Below, piece after piece: positions 8,854 to 18,929 of a stretch of DNA of 64,000 nt. This DNA is from Acinetobacter modestus. Its GTDB lineage: Bacteria; Pseudomonadota; Gammaproteobacteria; Pseudomonadales; Moraxellaceae. A program made the position numbers and the translations under genes. Position 1 is the first letter of the stretch. The number at the start of each line of letters is the position of its first letter. Location of the stretch: NCBI RefSeq assembly GCF_014636095.1, contig NZ_BMDV01000001.1, forward strand, positions 538,622 to 602,621, given 5' to 3'. The notes under the pieces were generated by a model, which saw only the letters and a list, made by a program, of their open reading frames with translations, searched no databases and had not been told where the DNA came from.

Positions 8854-9861
8854 TTAGGTCGGTTGTAACTCAGTCATTGGCCATCTTGGTGTCGTCGTCA
8901 CCGCTAAACCATCATGTTGCCCAGCTTTTAAACGTTGGTATCCAGCAAAGGCGATCATGGCGCCATTATCAGTACACAATGCAGGCTCAGCATAATAGAC
9001 TTGAGCTTTGATTTTTTTAAGTGATGTTTCTAATTGCTCGCGCAATCTTAGATTGGCGCTCACACCACCTGCAATCACCAAACGTTTTAAACCTGTTTGC
9101 TTTAAAGCTTTCACTGATTTTTTAACCAGTGTATCGACAACAGCTTCTTGAAAAGAAGCGGCCACATCGGCATCACGACTCTCTTCACCTAGCTTTTTCA
9201 GTTGTACTGAAACTGCAGTTTTAAGACCGCTAAAAGAAAAATCTAAACCTTGATGTAATATTGGTCGTGGGAATTCAAATGCCTTGGCATCACCCTGTAA
9301 CGCCAATTTCGCAATATTCGGCCCACCTGGATAAGGCAATTTCATCATTTTTGCGACTTTATCAAAGGCTTCACCCGCTGCATCGTCAATCGATTCACCG
9401 AGCAATTCATATTGACCGATTCCATAGGCTGCCATGAGTTGAGTGTGTCCACCCGAAACCAATAAAGCCACAAATGGAAATTCCGGTGGAGTTTCCGAAA
9501 GCAATGGCGCAAGCATATGGCCTTCCATATGATGCACACCGATCGCAGGTTTATTAAATGCAAAAGCCAAACTGCGACCAAACAACGCTCCAGTCATCAG
9601 TGCACCCATCAATCCTGGACCACGGGTATAGGCAACAGCATCAATCTCTTGCTTTTTAACACCACTCTGCTCAAGCAATTGATTAATCAAAGGAATCATC
9701 TTACGAACATGATCACGTGAAGCCAATTCAGGAACGACACCGCCATATTCTGCATGCAGTTTAATTTGGCTATACAAAACCTGTCCACGTAAGCCGAGCT
9801 CGCTATCATAGAGTGCTAACCCAGTTTCATCACACGAAGTTTCTAAGCCCAAAACAATCAT
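8854..9861 (-). CDS. tsaD: tRNA N6-adenosine threonylcarbamoyltransferase TsaD
   Basis: 335 aa, the usual length. TsaD transfers the threonylcarbamoyl group to A37 of ANN-decoding tRNAs, working with TsaB and TsaE. The start [14 protein letters not shown], the metal-binding HHMEGHM motif, [10 protein letters not shown] and the C-terminal [12 protein letters not shown] are all present. Divergent from rpsU, which is the common arrangement in gammaproteobacteria. Confidence 0.97.
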   Translation of the reverse strand: MIVLGLETSCDETGLALYDSELGLRGQVLYSQIKLHAEYGGVVPELASRDHVRKMIPLINQLLEQSGVKKQEIDAVAYTRGPGLMGALMTGALFGRSLAFAFNKPAIGVHHMEGHMLAPLLSETPPEFPFVALLVSGGHTQLMAAYGIGQYELLGESIDDAAGEAFDKVAKMMKLPYPGGPNIAKLALQGDAKAFEFPRPILHQGLDFSFSGLKTAVSVQLKKLGEESRDADVAASFQEAVVDTLVKKSVKALKQTGLKRLVIAGGVSANLRLREQLETSLKKIKAQVYYAEPALCTDNGAMIAFAGYQRLKAGQHDGLAVTTTPRWPMTELQPT

Positions 9862-9954
9862 TAAACTGCCTTTACAACGATCAAAAATAATAACAGAGCT
9901 ATTATAGACTTGTGATCTGAGTTGTAAATGAGTAAAATACTGGCCTTCACTTGC

Positions 9955-9980
9955 GATCTAGTGCAATCGTGCATTAGATC
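9955..9980. promoter_or_regulatory. Inverted repeat in tsaD-rpsU intergenic region
   Basis: The arms GATCTAGTGCA and TGCATTAGATC (10 of 11 pairs) with a 4-nt loop lie 26 bp before the rpsU start, likely in its 5' untranslated region or promoter. The function is unknown. Confidence 0.45.
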
Positions 9981-10006
9981 TTATCCATAATCTTAGAGGA
10001 TTTTAC

Positions 10007-10222
10007 ATGCCACAAGTTAAGTTGAAAGAAGGCGAACCAGTAGACGTAGCTATCCGTCGTTTCAAGCGTTCATGCGAAAAAGCGGGTGTTTTAGCTGACG
10101 TTCGTAAGCGCGAATTCTATGAGAAACCAACTCAAGAGCGTAAGCGTAAAAAAGCTGCTGCAGTTAAGCGTTATCAAAAGAAATTGACTCGCGAATCTGT
10201 ACGTACTACTCGCCTTTACTAA
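10007..10222 (+). CDS. rpsU: 30S ribosomal protein S21
   Basis: 71 aa, standard length and sequence ([26 protein letters not shown] at the start, very basic C-terminus). S21 is a small-subunit protein near the anti-Shine-Dalgarno region. A good AGAGGA ribosome-binding site precedes the ATG. It is followed after 29 bp by yqeY, so the two are probably cotranscribed. Confidence 0.98.
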   Translation: MPQVKLKEGEPVDVAIRRFKRSCEKAGVLADVRKREFYEKPTQERKRKKAAAVKRYQKKLTRESVRTTRLY

Positions 10223-10251
10223 TTAATTTGTGATTGACTGCTGAAGAGACT

Positions 10252-10698
10252 ATGAATACTTTAAAAAACCAAATTACTGACGTATTAAAAAACTCAATGC
10301 GTGCCAAAGATATGGCAACAGTAACGGTTATTCGTGGTGTACAAGCAGCAATTAAGCAAATCGAAGTCGATGAGCGCATAGAGCTTGACGATGCTCAGGT
10401 TCTTGCGGTCATTGAAAAGCAAATTAAACAACGTAAAGAATCGATCAAGGCCTTTTCTGGCGCTGGTCGAGATGATTTAGCTAGTAAGGAACAAGCCGAA
10501 GTTGAGATTATTTCTCAATTTCTACCAGCCGCTATGACTGAGGAAGAACTTGATTCCATCATTGAGCAAACGATTGCTGCTCAAGAAGCTACTAGCATGA
10601 AAGATATGGGTAAGGTGATGAATTCTCTACGTCCGATCATAGCCGGGCGTGCCGATCCTGCACAAGTATCTGCCAAAATTAAAGCAAAATTAAGCTAA
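10252..10698 (+). CDS. yqeY: GatB/YqeY domain-containing protein
   Basis: About 148 aa. It matches the stand-alone YqeY domain, with MKDMGKVMNSLRP and a C-terminal DPAQVSAKIKAKL. YqeY resembles the tail domain of GatB, the tRNA-dependent amidotransferase subunit, but the free protein has no settled function. The ATG at 10252 with a GAAGAG Shine-Dalgarno is preferred over an in-frame TTG at 10234. Downstream of rpsU. Confidence 0.9.
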   Translation: MNTLKNQITDVLKNSMRAKDMATVTVIRGVQAAIKQIEVDERIELDDAQVLAVIEKQIKQRKESIKAFSGAGRDDLASKEQAEVEIISQFLPAAMTEEELDSIIEQTIAAQEATSMKDMGKVMNSLRPIIAGRADPAQVSAKIKAKLS

Positions 10699-10779
10699 TC
10701 TGCTTAATTTCCTCTATTTTATACAAATTATTCTATTTAAAAATTGGATTCATTAAATAATGAACCCAAGAGATTATTT

Positions 10780-11139
10780 TTACTTAAAATCACACTGAAC
10801 ATTATATTTCACTAGCATTTGCATCTCATTTGACTCAGTGACTTGTTTAATTACATCTTGTTTAGTCATATTTGCGTATTGTGGCGGCAAGGATGAGCGA
10901 TTTTTTTCAATCGCATCTGACATATCCTGAATATAACGCTGATTAATACCACAATACTGAGCTTGCTGCTCAGGTGTGAACTGTGAAATCTGTGGATTAA
11001 GGCTACGTAAAAAACTACGAATATCCTGTGCATAGACACTACGAATTTTCTCAACCGAATTCACATATTGCTCAACTGATGCTGCTGAGCTAATCCCCAC
11101 ACTGCTTATCGCAAAAATAAAAACTAAAATTTTCTTCAT
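10780..11139 (-). CDS. Putative periplasmic protein, unknown function
   Basis: 119 aa. A clear signal peptide (MKKILVFIFAISSVGISSA, cleavage near AASV) is followed by a soluble, mostly helical domain with two cysteines (QYCGIN and the C-terminal NVQCDFK) that could form a disulfide. No family recognised. It lies 40 bp downstream of the GFA gene on the same strand. Confidence 0.75.
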   Translation of the reverse strand: MKKILVFIFAISSVGISSAASVEQYVNSVEKIRSVYAQDIRSFLRSLNPQISQFTPEQQAQYCGINQRYIQDMSDAIEKNRSSLPPQYANMTKQDVIKQVTESNEMQMLVKYNVQCDFK

Positions 11140-11179
11140 AAATGTTCTAACTTCTCAGCGATTTTTTACGCAGATCATC

Positions 11180-11545
11180 TTATCTTAATTCAATAAAGTT
11201 TGGTTTGTGCTCAGTAAAAAATTCTTCTTTTGGTGCAGGAAGATTCCCATCGGTCACTGTTCCTAGACGTAAACGAATCACATTAGGTAAATCTGTACGA
11301 TATGAATAAAGTGGGCTTGCGCAATTTTGACAAAATACGCGTGCTTTATTCGGTGTGTGGAAATACTCTTTGAGCTGATCATGTCCTGACAGAATTTTAA
11401 ATTGTGTTTCGTCAAGTGGGCTGTTCCAGCCAGCTATCGAACCTTGCGCCTGCTGACAATGACTACAATAGCATAAAATACTGTTTTCAATTTCACCATA
11501 ATATTGATACTGCACAGCACCACACAAACATTGTCCTTTGATCAT
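11180..11545 (-). CDS. GFA-family zinc protein
   Basis: 121 aa. It shows the CENP-V/GFA zinc-binding cysteine pattern: CLCGAVQY, then CYCSHCQQAQGS, and later CQNCASPLY. The family is named for glutathione-dependent formaldehyde-activating enzyme, but most members have no proven activity. It follows the M48 protease gene by 28 bp. Confidence 0.85.
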   Translation of the reverse strand: MIKGQCLCGAVQYQYYGEIENSILCYCSHCQQAQGSIAGWNSPLDETQFKILSGHDQLKEYFHTPNKARVFCQNCASPLYSYRTDLPNVIRLRLGTVTDGNLPAPKEEFFTEHKPNFIELR

Positions 11546-11573
11546 TTTTATTTCTCTTAATTCTTGATAAAGA

Positions 11574-13016
11574 TTAAATTTTCATACGGCGATCATCTTG
11601 CATTTGTTTTAAGCGAGAGTCAATTTTTGCTGACATGGCTAAATTTCCTTTGGCTAAACGCTGAGCGTGCAACATCGATTTAATTGCATTTTCTTCATAT
11701 CCTGACCAATACTCAGCTTCAGCACGGTAACAAAGCACATTAATTGCTTGCAGTGGCGAACTTTTATCTAAGTTTGTTGCTTGTTGCAACAGTTGCCAAC
11801 CTTCAATATCTCTCTGGTTTTTATGAATAAACCTTTGAACTAATGTTTGAGCTTGAGCAGCCTGCCCTTGCCGAATTAAAACTTCTGCAAGTTTGTAAGA
11901 TAGTGCCCTATTTTCAGGCATCGTTTTTTGAATAAAATTTATACTACTATAAGCCTGATCAAATTTATTTTGCCCTAAGTAAATATCTGTTTGAATCAGT
12001 GGGACCAATACATGATATTTAAGCTTTGCTTTTACCAAATCTAGATTTGCTTGTGCCTGAGTATAATCACCACGTTCTAAATAAAACTTACTTAGCGCTA
12101 ATTGTGCAGCTGTATTTTTTTGATTTGCAAAAGCTTGTAATTGAGTTTCTGTCGCTTGGTTTGAAATTACGAGCGTATATAACTTTAAAATCTCAAAATC
12201 AAGATCATATATTTTTGATTTTACTTTTGGGAGTTGGTTTGCTCGTAATCGGGCTTCACTCATACGCTCTGTCGTTAGGGGATGAGTGAGCCAAAAATCA
12301 GGTAGAAAACTCACACGACTTGTTTCACGATGCATGGTTTCAAAATAATCTGCCATGCTTTGTGGGTTGTATCCAGCAGAATACATAAACTGCATACCGA
12401 TACGGTCTGCTTCACGCTCTTGATTACGACTATAACTGAGTTGCTTGTCCATCAACGCGGCTTGTGTGCCTAACATCACCGCTGAACCAACATCGCCATC
12501 CGCTTTAGATGCGATTGCCGCACCGACAAGAATACCTGCAAGAGCAAGTAACCCCTGTCCTTTAAATGCTTCTTGTGAACGACTGTAATGTCGCTGTGCA
12601 ACGTGGGCGATCTCGTGTGCCATGACTCCTGCTATTTCATCCAAATTTTTTGCAGATGTAATTAAGCCTGTATTTAATGCAAACAAACCACCAGGCACTG
12701 CAAATGCGTTAATTTGTGGATCTTTTATAACCACTAAACCAATCGGTTGACCAAGCTGAGTCTGACTAAGAATACCTGAAAAAACCTGTAAAAATTGATC
12801 TTCTAACCATGCATCTTGTACCGTTGGCATCTGTCGATGAACTTCACGATAAACTTTTTCACCAATCAGTTTTTCTTTCTGTTGATCAAGCAAACCTATA
12901 CCACTGCCAATTTCAGGTACTTCTGTTTGTCCAATTGTCTGTGTAGGCAAAAAGATCTGAGTATGACTCAATTGAGTTGTGGCCAATAAACCACATGCAA
13001 GCAGCAGCGATCTCAA
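11574..13016 (-). CDS. bepA: M48-family metalloprotease, BepA/YfgC-like
   Basis: 480 aa. A signal peptide is followed by an M48 peptidase domain with the zinc motif HEIAH and the downstream glutamate in NQEREADRIGMQF. The C-terminal half consists of TPR-like helices (QTDIYLGQNKFDQAYSSI and neighbours). E. coli BepA (487 aa) has the same order and helps assemble LptD and degrades misfolded outer-membrane proteins. The gene symbol is by this similarity of layout and length. Confidence 0.85.
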   Translation of the reverse strand: MRSLLLACGLLATTQLSHTQIFLPTQTIGQTEVPEIGSGIGLLDQQKEKLIGEKVYREVHRQMPTVQDAWLEDQFLQVFSGILSQTQLGQPIGLVVIKDPQINAFAVPGGLFALNTGLITSAKNLDEIAGVMAHEIAHVAQRHYSRSQEAFKGQGLLALAGILVGAAIASKADGDVGSAVMLGTQAALMDKQLSYSRNQEREADRIGMQFMYSAGYNPQSMADYFETMHRETSRVSFLPDFWLTHPLTTERMSEARLRANQLPKVKSKIYDLDFEILKLYTLVISNQATETQLQAFANQKNTAAQLALSKFYLERGDYTQAQANLDLVKAKLKYHVLVPLIQTDIYLGQNKFDQAYSSINFIQKTMPENRALSYKLAEVLIRQGQAAQAQTLVQRFIHKNQRDIEGWQLLQQATNLDKSSPLQAINVLCYRAEAEYWSGYEENAIKSMLHAQRLAKGNLAMSAKIDSRLKQMQDDRRMKI

Positions 13017-13093
13017 GTCGTTTCTCTATGATTCTAATAAAGAAATTTAATATAACATTAGAAAATGAAGATATTTGCAACGAAGTGTTATAA

Positions 13094-13114
13094 AAGGCAG
13101 GAAAATCCTGCCTT
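13094..13114 (-). terminator. Terminator between acyltransferase and M48 genes
   Basis: The stem AAGGCAGGA/TCCTGCCTT with a 3-nt loop has A residues on its left side, which give a U-tract on the minus strand. It ends the acyltransferase transcript. Confidence 0.75.
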
Positions 13115-13140
13115 AGTTTATATTTTTGAAATCAACACTA

Positions 13141-13734
13141 TTATTTCGTGTTTACATAACGTTGATCGACACTAAATTTCTCTGGAAACTTTGCATTAAT
13201 CTCTGCATAAAAAGACATAATTTCAACCATATCTTTTTCATAGTCTCCCGTAGGATAAACAATTTTTCCTACCCCTGTTTTTTTCTTAGCATAATCCATA
13301 TACGCCAATGCAATCGGTACGCCTGCGGTGGTTGCAACATGATAAAAACCAGTTTTCCACTGTTCTTGTTTAGCACGCGTCCCTTCTGGGGTAACTAACA
13401 TCACTAACTTAGGATGTGTTTTGAACAAGTCACTCATGAGTTGAACCATACTCGGTCGCGCTTGTCCTTCTTGTTTCACGCTACGATCAATCCCAATACC
13501 CCCCATTGCACGCACAAATGGACCAAATGGAAACTTCATATAACTATCTTTAATCGTAAGACGAACATTTACACCTAAAGCTTTTAATGCCAACCGTGCA
13601 TATAAAGCATCCCAATTACTGGTATGCGGAGCTGCAATCATCACGCATTGATCAACATTCAAATCCCAATGATTATCCAGTTCCCAACCCATTAGATTTA
13701 AACTTTTTTCAGCCAATTTCTCAAACACAGACAC
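13141..13734 (-). CDS. PlsC-like 1-acylglycerol-3-phosphate acyltransferase family protein
   Basis: 197 aa. The catalytic HX4D motif is seen as PHTSNWDAL, and the glycerophosphate-binding block as TPEGTRAK. It lacks a long N-terminal membrane anchor, and the family is short here (E. coli PlsC is 245 aa). It probably acylates lysophosphatidic acid or a related lipid acceptor at the inner membrane face; the exact acceptor is unknown. Single gene flanked by terminators. Confidence 0.85.
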   Translation of the reverse strand: MSVFEKLAEKSLNLMGWELDNHWDLNVDQCVMIAAPHTSNWDALYARLALKALGVNVRLTIKDSYMKFPFGPFVRAMGGIGIDRSVKQEGQARPSMVQLMSDLFKTHPKLVMLVTPEGTRAKQEQWKTGFYHVATTAGVPIALAYMDYAKKKTGVGKIVYPTGDYEKDMVEIMSFYAEINAKFPEKFSVDQRYVNTK

Positions 13735-13839
13735 CCCGAAGACAAAATTTCAAAAGGCGCAAGTGTACCAATATTAATCAACTTAAAAAGATAGACCAGC
13801 ACAATAATGCAGCAATTGACTGATCAGCATTGTAAGCAA

Positions 13840-14805
13840 TTATTCAAACTTTGGATTAACGAGATAATGAGGTGTTCTATCTTGTAGTGCGGCCACTAAA
13901 TTTTGGTAGGCAAGTTTCACCATTTTCTGACGCGTTTCAGTCGTTGCTGAGCCAATATGCGGCAAGGTTACTGCATTTGGCAGCTCAAATAATGCTGAAT
14001 TTTGCAGAGGTTCTTTGGCATAGACATCTAATCCAGCAGCAAAGATTTTATTTTGTTTTAATGCTTCGATTAAAGCGTCTTCATCGACTACAGAGCCACG
14101 CGCAATATTGACGAAGACAGCATGTTTTTGCATTAAGTCAAACTGTTCTGCGCCAATCAATGCTTGGGATTCATGATTTAAATCGACAGCAACTACAATA
14201 AAATCAGACTGCTGCAGTAACTGATCTAAGTCGCGATATTGAGCATTGAATGCTTGAGCCACCTCAATCTTTTCACGGCGGTTATGGTACAAAATATTCA
14301 TATTAAAACCATAAAATCCACGACGGGCAATGGCAGCACCAATATTCCCTAAGCCAATAATGCCTAGAGTTTTACCAAAAACATCCATACCAAATTGTTC
14401 AGTAGATACCGTTCGTTTCCACTGACCTTGTTTGGTCCATGCATCAAGGTATGGAACTTTGCGTGCAGCACTCAGCAACAAAGTAAAGGCAAGATCGGCC
14501 GTTGTTTCCGTCAAAACATGTGGTGTATTAGCAAGCCAAATTTTCTTTTGATTAAGATAGCTAACATCATAATTATCATAACCAACAGACACTGTCGAAA
14601 TGATTTTAAGTTTTTGGGCTGGTGCCAAATTACTTTCGTTTAACAGTCGTCCTGCGCCAATCATGGCATCAGCATCAACAACTTCTGTTCGAATCTGGTC
14701 GTTGATATCACCCAGTTTAGGATTAAGTACCACGACCCGATAATCTTGCTGTAACTGCGCTAAAACATCTTGATCTATTTGGCTGAATACAACAACTTTC
14801 TTCAT
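13840..14805 (-). CDS. D-isomer-specific 2-hydroxyacid dehydrogenase
   Basis: About 321 aa. NAD(P)-binding fold with GLGNIGAAIARRG, the arginine motif NIARGSVVDEDAL, the glutamate in DVYAKEPL, and the catalytic histidine in LPHIGSAT. This fits glyoxylate/hydroxypyruvate reductase or D-glycerate dehydrogenase (GhrB-like) more than D-lactate dehydrogenase. The start MKKVVVFSQ at 14805 has a GGAAA ribosome-binding site; a longer in-frame start at 14841 would overlap the upstream gene. It follows that gene by 17 bp. Confidence 0.85.
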   Translation of the reverse strand: MKKVVVFSQIDQDVLAQLQQDYRVVVLNPKLGDINDQIRTEVVDADAMIGAGRLLNESNLAPAQKLKIISTVSVGYDNYDVSYLNQKKIWLANTPHVLTETTADLAFTLLLSAARKVPYLDAWTKQGQWKRTVSTEQFGMDVFGKTLGIIGLGNIGAAIARRGFYGFNMNILYHNRREKIEVAQAFNAQYRDLDQLLQQSDFIVVAVDLNHESQALIGAEQFDLMQKHAVFVNIARGSVVDEDALIEALKQNKIFAAGLDVYAKEPLQNSALFELPNAVTLPHIGSATTETRQKMVKLAYQNLVAALQDRTPHYLVNPKFE

Positions 14806-14822
14806 GATTCGATTTCCGATCT

Positions 14823-15470
14823 TTATTGCATGAGCTGCCACAACCGTCTTTTTAATAAAGGTTGGGCTAACATTTCTTCTAAACTCGCTAAATGTAAGAT
14901 ATTAGAATGCTGAATAAAGTCCAATTGACCTAAGCATAATATCTTTTTCTGTGTTGCGGTTGCATCGAGAAAACCTTGAATATACGAGGAGAGTCCCCGA
15001 CTTTCCTGAAAAGCAGCCAAAGGAAATGGCCATTTTAATTCAGCATACTGTCCTAATCTTGCCTTTTGAATATTTTGCCAGAGTTGGCTTTGAGCATCGC
15101 TAAGCTGACTGCTTTCTAATAAAATGGCGCAGTTTTCCAACACATACATTTGCAATTCAAATGACTGAACCTGAGCAGTAATAACAATCTGTTCTTTTTC
15201 ATCAAGAGCTGCTTTAACAATAGGTTCTGTAACAACTTTCGTTTGCTGCGATACTTCAATTTCGGTGATCGGTGGCGTATGTGCAGATGTTGCTGGAATA
15301 TCTTCTAAAATCGGTGCAATTTCAAATGTACGTTCTGTAGACTCAGAAACGTCATCAATTAATTGATCTCGCCATAGACTTGGTGCAATGTTTTTTTGAC
15401 ATACAACTTCCCGAGGAATCCAAACATCTATTCCCAAAGCTGCTAGCCTGTTTCTCTGCTGCCCAATCAT
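14823..15470 (-). CDS. Hypothetical protein, unknown function
   Basis: 215 aa, not firmly recognised. The N-terminus (RNRLAALGIDVWIPR) recalls the start of proteins annotated as HolD-like (DNA polymerase III psi) in pseudomonads. A proline/threonine/glutamate-rich linker (about residues 45-85) precedes a C-terminal alpha/beta region. The psi link is a guess from memory. First gene of a two-gene unit with the hydroxyacid dehydrogenase. Confidence 0.5.
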   Translation of the reverse strand: MIGQQRNRLAALGIDVWIPREVVCQKNIAPSLWRDQLIDDVSESTERTFEIAPILEDIPATSAHTPPITEIEVSQQTKVVTEPIVKAALDEKEQIVITAQVQSFELQMYVLENCAILLESSQLSDAQSQLWQNIQKARLGQYAELKWPFPLAAFQESRGLSSYIQGFLDATATQKKILCLGQLDFIQHSNILHLASLEEMLAQPLLKRRLWQLMQ

Positions 15471-15795
15471 CTTACCTACTCATTTTGGTTACTCACGGTA
15501 ATTTGCGATACCGTAAGTTGAGTAGTCTAACATAAACCGATCTCGTCAAAATGGCTTCCTTTTGTTCAATCAAATCATTACAAATTCAATTCATTATTTA
15601 AAAGATACGCTTATCTTTAATTTCGGAAAATATTTAACAAGAATAGATAATTTTTCATTCATCTATTTTCTATATCTTTATTAATATACTTCAATAAATA
15701 ATTAGGATCTTGCTTTGTTAAATTCAAACGTTCTCAGGGAAAAATAATGAGTTTCAAGGTTAATATTGAAAAATATAAGTTGTAGCATTAATACT
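15471..15795. other. Intergenic region, nothing recognised
   Basis: 325 bp of AT-rich sequence between the 215-aa gene and umuC. No ORF, tRNA or strong hairpin was seen. It must hold the promoter of the 215-aa gene near its left end. Confidence 0.4.
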
Positions 15796-17094
15796 TTACA
15801 AAACTCTCAGAAGCTCATCCCACTTGGTCAAATAACTCGGTGATTTATGGTTTTGATTCATACGCCACGCTCGCCCATGCGGCGTAATTAATCGCCCTAG
15901 TGTCATACAATCCCGACCAAATCTTTTATTAATATCATCAAAAGCGATCGAAAGATTTCTTCGAGCAATTAGTTTATTGGTGTCATGGAATAAATCTACT
16001 GCATGGCTATGTTGTGGAATAATATCTAACAAAATCACTTCTGCTTTTTTATAACGATGCCCAGCTTGATAAATTCGATCAAGCCCCTGTAACACGGCTT
16101 TGATAATTTCTAAACGATCATCGCTATAGTCAGATAGATACATCACTGTATAGGGGCGATAATATTGATCTTTGTCAAAATGATTGGTGCGAATGCTAAC
16201 GCCAACAGCTTTGCACAGTAATTTTTGCTTTCGCAAACGCTCAATAGCACGTAAGCTAAATTCAGTTAAAGCACCACTCAGGCTAGTTTTGTCCTCAATC
16301 GGCTGACCAAAGGAACGGCTGCTTAACACTTGTCGTCGATCTGTCACAACATCTTCAATTTCTAAGCAAGCCATGCCTTGTAATTCTTTAACCGTATTTT
16401 CCATGACCACAGAAAAATACTTACCTAACATTTTAGGATCAGCTTGAACCAAATCCAACACCGAGTAGATATTCATTTTTTCTAAGCGCTGACGAATCTT
16501 TCGTCCAACACCCCACACTTCACCTACAGGCATCTGCTGCAACAAGTCTTCAATCACGCATGGGTCTTCAGCAACGATATTACAGACACTATCAAAACAG
16601 GCATATTTCTTGGCTAGATTATTGGCAAGTTTTGCTTGAGTCTTGGAATAACCAATGCCTATGCAACATGGCAAACCCAACCAGTTTTTCACCGTGTCTA
16701 GAATTTGGTGCGCATATTCGGTTAAATCGTGACTATGCTGATAGGCAGTCAACTCTAAAAAGCATTCATCAATCGAATAAACTTCCTGTTCAGAGGGATC
16801 TACAAAGTTGCCTAATATGTTCATAAAACGACGCGACATTTCCGCATATAAAGCATAATTACTGGAAAAGACCTGCACTTGATGCTGACGAATAATATCT
16901 TCGATTTGAAAGAATGGCACAGCCATACGAATGCCGAGCTTTTTTGCTTCATAAGAGCGGGAAACCACACAGCCATCGTTATTAGATAGAACCACCACAG
17001 GACGCTTTTCTAGCTTTGGATTGAACACGCGCTCACAACTGACATAACAGTTATTCACATCAATTAAAGCAAAAATACGTTGTGGTAGGCTCAT
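15796..17094 (-). CDS. umuC: Translesion DNA polymerase V subunit UmuC
   Basis: 432 aa, full length for UmuC. It begins [17 protein letters not shown] and has [13 protein letters not shown] and [10 protein letters not shown], the Y-family palm motifs carrying the catalytic acidic residues, followed by a helix-hairpin-helix ([13 protein letters not shown]). It performs error-prone replication past DNA damage as part of the SOS-like response. It is transcribed with umuD upstream (4-bp gap). Confidence 0.95.
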   Translation of the reverse strand: MSLPQRIFALIDVNNCYVSCERVFNPKLEKRPVVVLSNNDGCVVSRSYEAKKLGIRMAVPFFQIEDIIRQHQVQVFSSNYALYAEMSRRFMNILGNFVDPSEQEVYSIDECFLELTAYQHSHDLTEYAHQILDTVKNWLGLPCCIGIGYSKTQAKLANNLAKKYACFDSVCNIVAEDPCVIEDLLQQMPVGEVWGVGRKIRQRLEKMNIYSVLDLVQADPKMLGKYFSVVMENTVKELQGMACLEIEDVVTDRRQVLSSRSFGQPIEDKTSLSGALTEFSLRAIERLRKQKLLCKAVGVSIRTNHFDKDQYYRPYTVMYLSDYSDDRLEIIKAVLQGLDRIYQAGHRYKKAEVILLDIIPQHSHAVDLFHDTNKLIARRNLSIAFDDINKRFGRDCMTLGRLITPHGRAWRMNQNHKSPSYLTKWDELLRVL

Positions 17095-17098
17095 TGGC

Positions 17099-17710
17099 TT
17101 ACCTCATTGGCTTCAAGTTATACGTCACCACGCCCCAGATCTGTAACTCTTGTCCGTCTGTGATATAAATATTTTGATAATCTGGATTTTCAGCTTTCAA
17201 CCATACCTTTGGAGGGCTGAAATGATGATCAATCATCAAACGTTTGACTGTAAAATCATTGTCAATCAAAGCAATCACTATATCCCCAGACTTTGCTGAA
17301 AGACTACGATCCACCACTAATGGGTCATCAATATCAATCCCTGCATCCAACATCGACAGTGAATTGGCTTTGACGATGAAAGTCGAGTTTTCGTTACGAA
17401 TTAAAAATTCATTTAAATCGAGTGATTGCTCAACATGATCTTGGGCAGGCGATGGAAAACCCGCTGCAACTCGTTCCGTTGCTAGTGGAATATGATAAAT
17501 TCGGTCATTCTTTGCTTGCACATTTTGGATTTTCATTTGACCAGTCAAATCTGTACGAGTATCGGTTTTGACATTATTCAGTAACCAATTTTTGATGAAA
17601 TCAACTTGAGATTCGGGAACACGGATGACTTTGGTTGGCTCACTGAATTGTGATTTACGTCCTGCATTACTTCGGGCACCACCATGCTCAAATTCATTTT
17701 TTTTGGACAT
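17099..17710 (-). CDS. umuD: UmuDAb-type S24 peptidase regulator
   Basis: 203 aa, matching the extended UmuDAb form of Acinetobacter rather than the 139-aa E. coli UmuD. The self-cleavage pair A83-G84 lies in [10 protein letters not shown]. The catalytic Ser119 (ANSLSML) and Lys156 (FTVKRL) are intact. The extra N-terminal ~70 residues form a DNA-binding region. In A. baylyi and A. baumannii, UmuDAb acts as a LexA-like repressor of error-prone polymerase genes, together with DdrR. A matching operator lies upstream. Confidence 0.95.
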   Translation of the reverse strand: MSKKNEFEHGGARSNAGRKSQFSEPTKVIRVPESQVDFIKNWLLNNVKTDTRTDLTGQMKIQNVQAKNDRIYHIPLATERVAAGFPSPAQDHVEQSLDLNEFLIRNENSTFIVKANSLSMLDAGIDIDDPLVVDRSLSAKSGDIVIALIDNDFTVKRLMIDHHFSPPKVWLKAENPDYQNIYITDGQELQIWGVVTYNLKPMR

Positions 17711-17754
17711 AATTCCTCCTTACCCAAGTTTTAAATACTTACAAATAATTTAAC

Positions 17755-17775
17755 TTGAAAAAGTTACAAATTCAA
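17755..17775. promoter_or_regulatory. UmuDAb operator (SOS-like box)
   Basis: A 21-bp palindromic site: TTGAA, eleven bases, TTCAA. On the minus strand it contains TTGTAACTTTTTCAA, close to the published UmuDAb motif TTGAAAATGTAAC. It lies 45 bp from umuD, beside a TTGACG that could serve the divergent ddrR-like gene. Confidence 0.8.
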
Positions 17776-18000
17776 GTTGACGTACAATTAATTTTGCATA
17801 ACAATGAATTTAATAGATCAAATTTTGGCTTGTTTAACTAATACACGGATGTGAAACAAGCTTATATTAGCTTTTAAAATCAATGGTTTAAAAAATTAAA
17901 TTTATTTTTAGAACTTAAACTATTGATCTAATTCAAGAATATATTTGATCTGTTAGCAGTAGATTTTACTCAAAAGATTTTTGATGTGGAGACATGAAAA

Positions 18001-18231
18001 ATGAACAATCGACGTGATGCTATTCTAGGTTATGCTGACGAACAACATGCTTTCTTTATTCGTCTCATCGAGAACAACACTGTATTAGGTGAGAGCTATG
18101 GACTATTTTGTGACAACCAAAATAGTGAGGCAGCGGAAAGTATTATGACTACTCTTTTTCTAAAAAAATCTTTTTGGCTCAATGGCTCTGAGTTTAATGA
18201 CATTGTTAAAGGGCTTAACCCAATTCATTGA
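18001..18231 (+). CDS. ddrR: DdrR-like small protein
   Basis: 76 aa with no known domain: MNNRRDAILGYADEQHAFF at the start. A GGAGA ribosome-binding site is present. The assignment as DdrR (co-regulator with UmuDAb in the Acinetobacter DNA damage response) rests mostly on position, since ddrR is divergent from umuDAb across a shared operator exactly as here, and on size. Confidence 0.65.
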   Translation: MNNRRDAILGYADEQHAFFIRLIENNTVLGESYGLFCDNQNSEAAESIMTTLFLKKSFWLNGSEFNDIVKGLNPIH

Positions 18232-18367
18232 GATCACATAACAGTGTTTTCAACAACTATTTGCTATGGCTAAGGGCTTGTACGATCACCTTAAACCGAC
18301 AGGCTCATTATTTTTATTTTAGATTTCATTCAAGATTTAAATCACTTTTGTTGCTCTCAAATAAAAG

Positions 18368-18402
18368 CCCACTTATTTGAATCTCATAAGTGGGTCTTTT
18401 TT
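18368..18402 (+). terminator. Intrinsic terminator
   Basis: The stem CCCACTTAT/ATAAGTGGG (18368-18376, 18386-18394) is followed by TCTTTTTT. It ends transcription between the ddrR-like gene and the convergent 80-aa gene. Confidence 0.85.
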
Positions 18403-18428
18403 ATCATATTGAAAATACAAGATTGAGG

Positions 18429-18656
18429 TCAGATAAATCTTTTGTCATTCACAGGTGCAACTAACTTATAAATCTTTCCATCTATATCACTTTCAAAAAG
18501 TAAATCGATATTTGGAAAGATGATATTCCCTTCTACTTCAATATGCTCAACTCGTTTAAAAAAAGGAATATCTTGGTCTTCTAAATCATTGAGCTGTGCC
18601 ACAACAATCGATTCATTTTCTTCTTGATCTTTAATAATTACCGTAATCTTATCCAT
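18429..18656 (-). CDS. Hypothetical small acidic protein
   Basis: About 75 aa starting at MDKITVIIKDQE (an in-frame ATG five codons upstream is also possible). Acidic and beta-rich; no domain recognised. It lies at the left edge of the accessory island, next to the IS remnant. Confidence 0.55.
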   Translation of the reverse strand: MDKITVIIKDQEENESIVVAQLNDLEDQDIPFFKRVEHIEVEGNIIFPNIDLLFESDIDGKIYKLVAPVNDKRFI

Positions 18657-18929
18657 AATACTTCTTCCCAAAATATTGTTGATAGGACTATGGGAAATTT
18701 TCTATCGATTGTCGACTAATACCTTGTAACAAGACTTATAACTATTATATTTTTATTTTTAAGACGACTAAGTGATTGAAATTAAGCACTGGTTAGAAAT
18801 TTCTTTAATATTAAACTAACCATACAGTTACAATATTATTTAAAAATATTTAAGAAAATTTTACATTTTTAATCCTTTTATCAACTCATGATTTAAAAAT
18901 AAATTCTAAAAAAATTTCCAGTTTGCATT

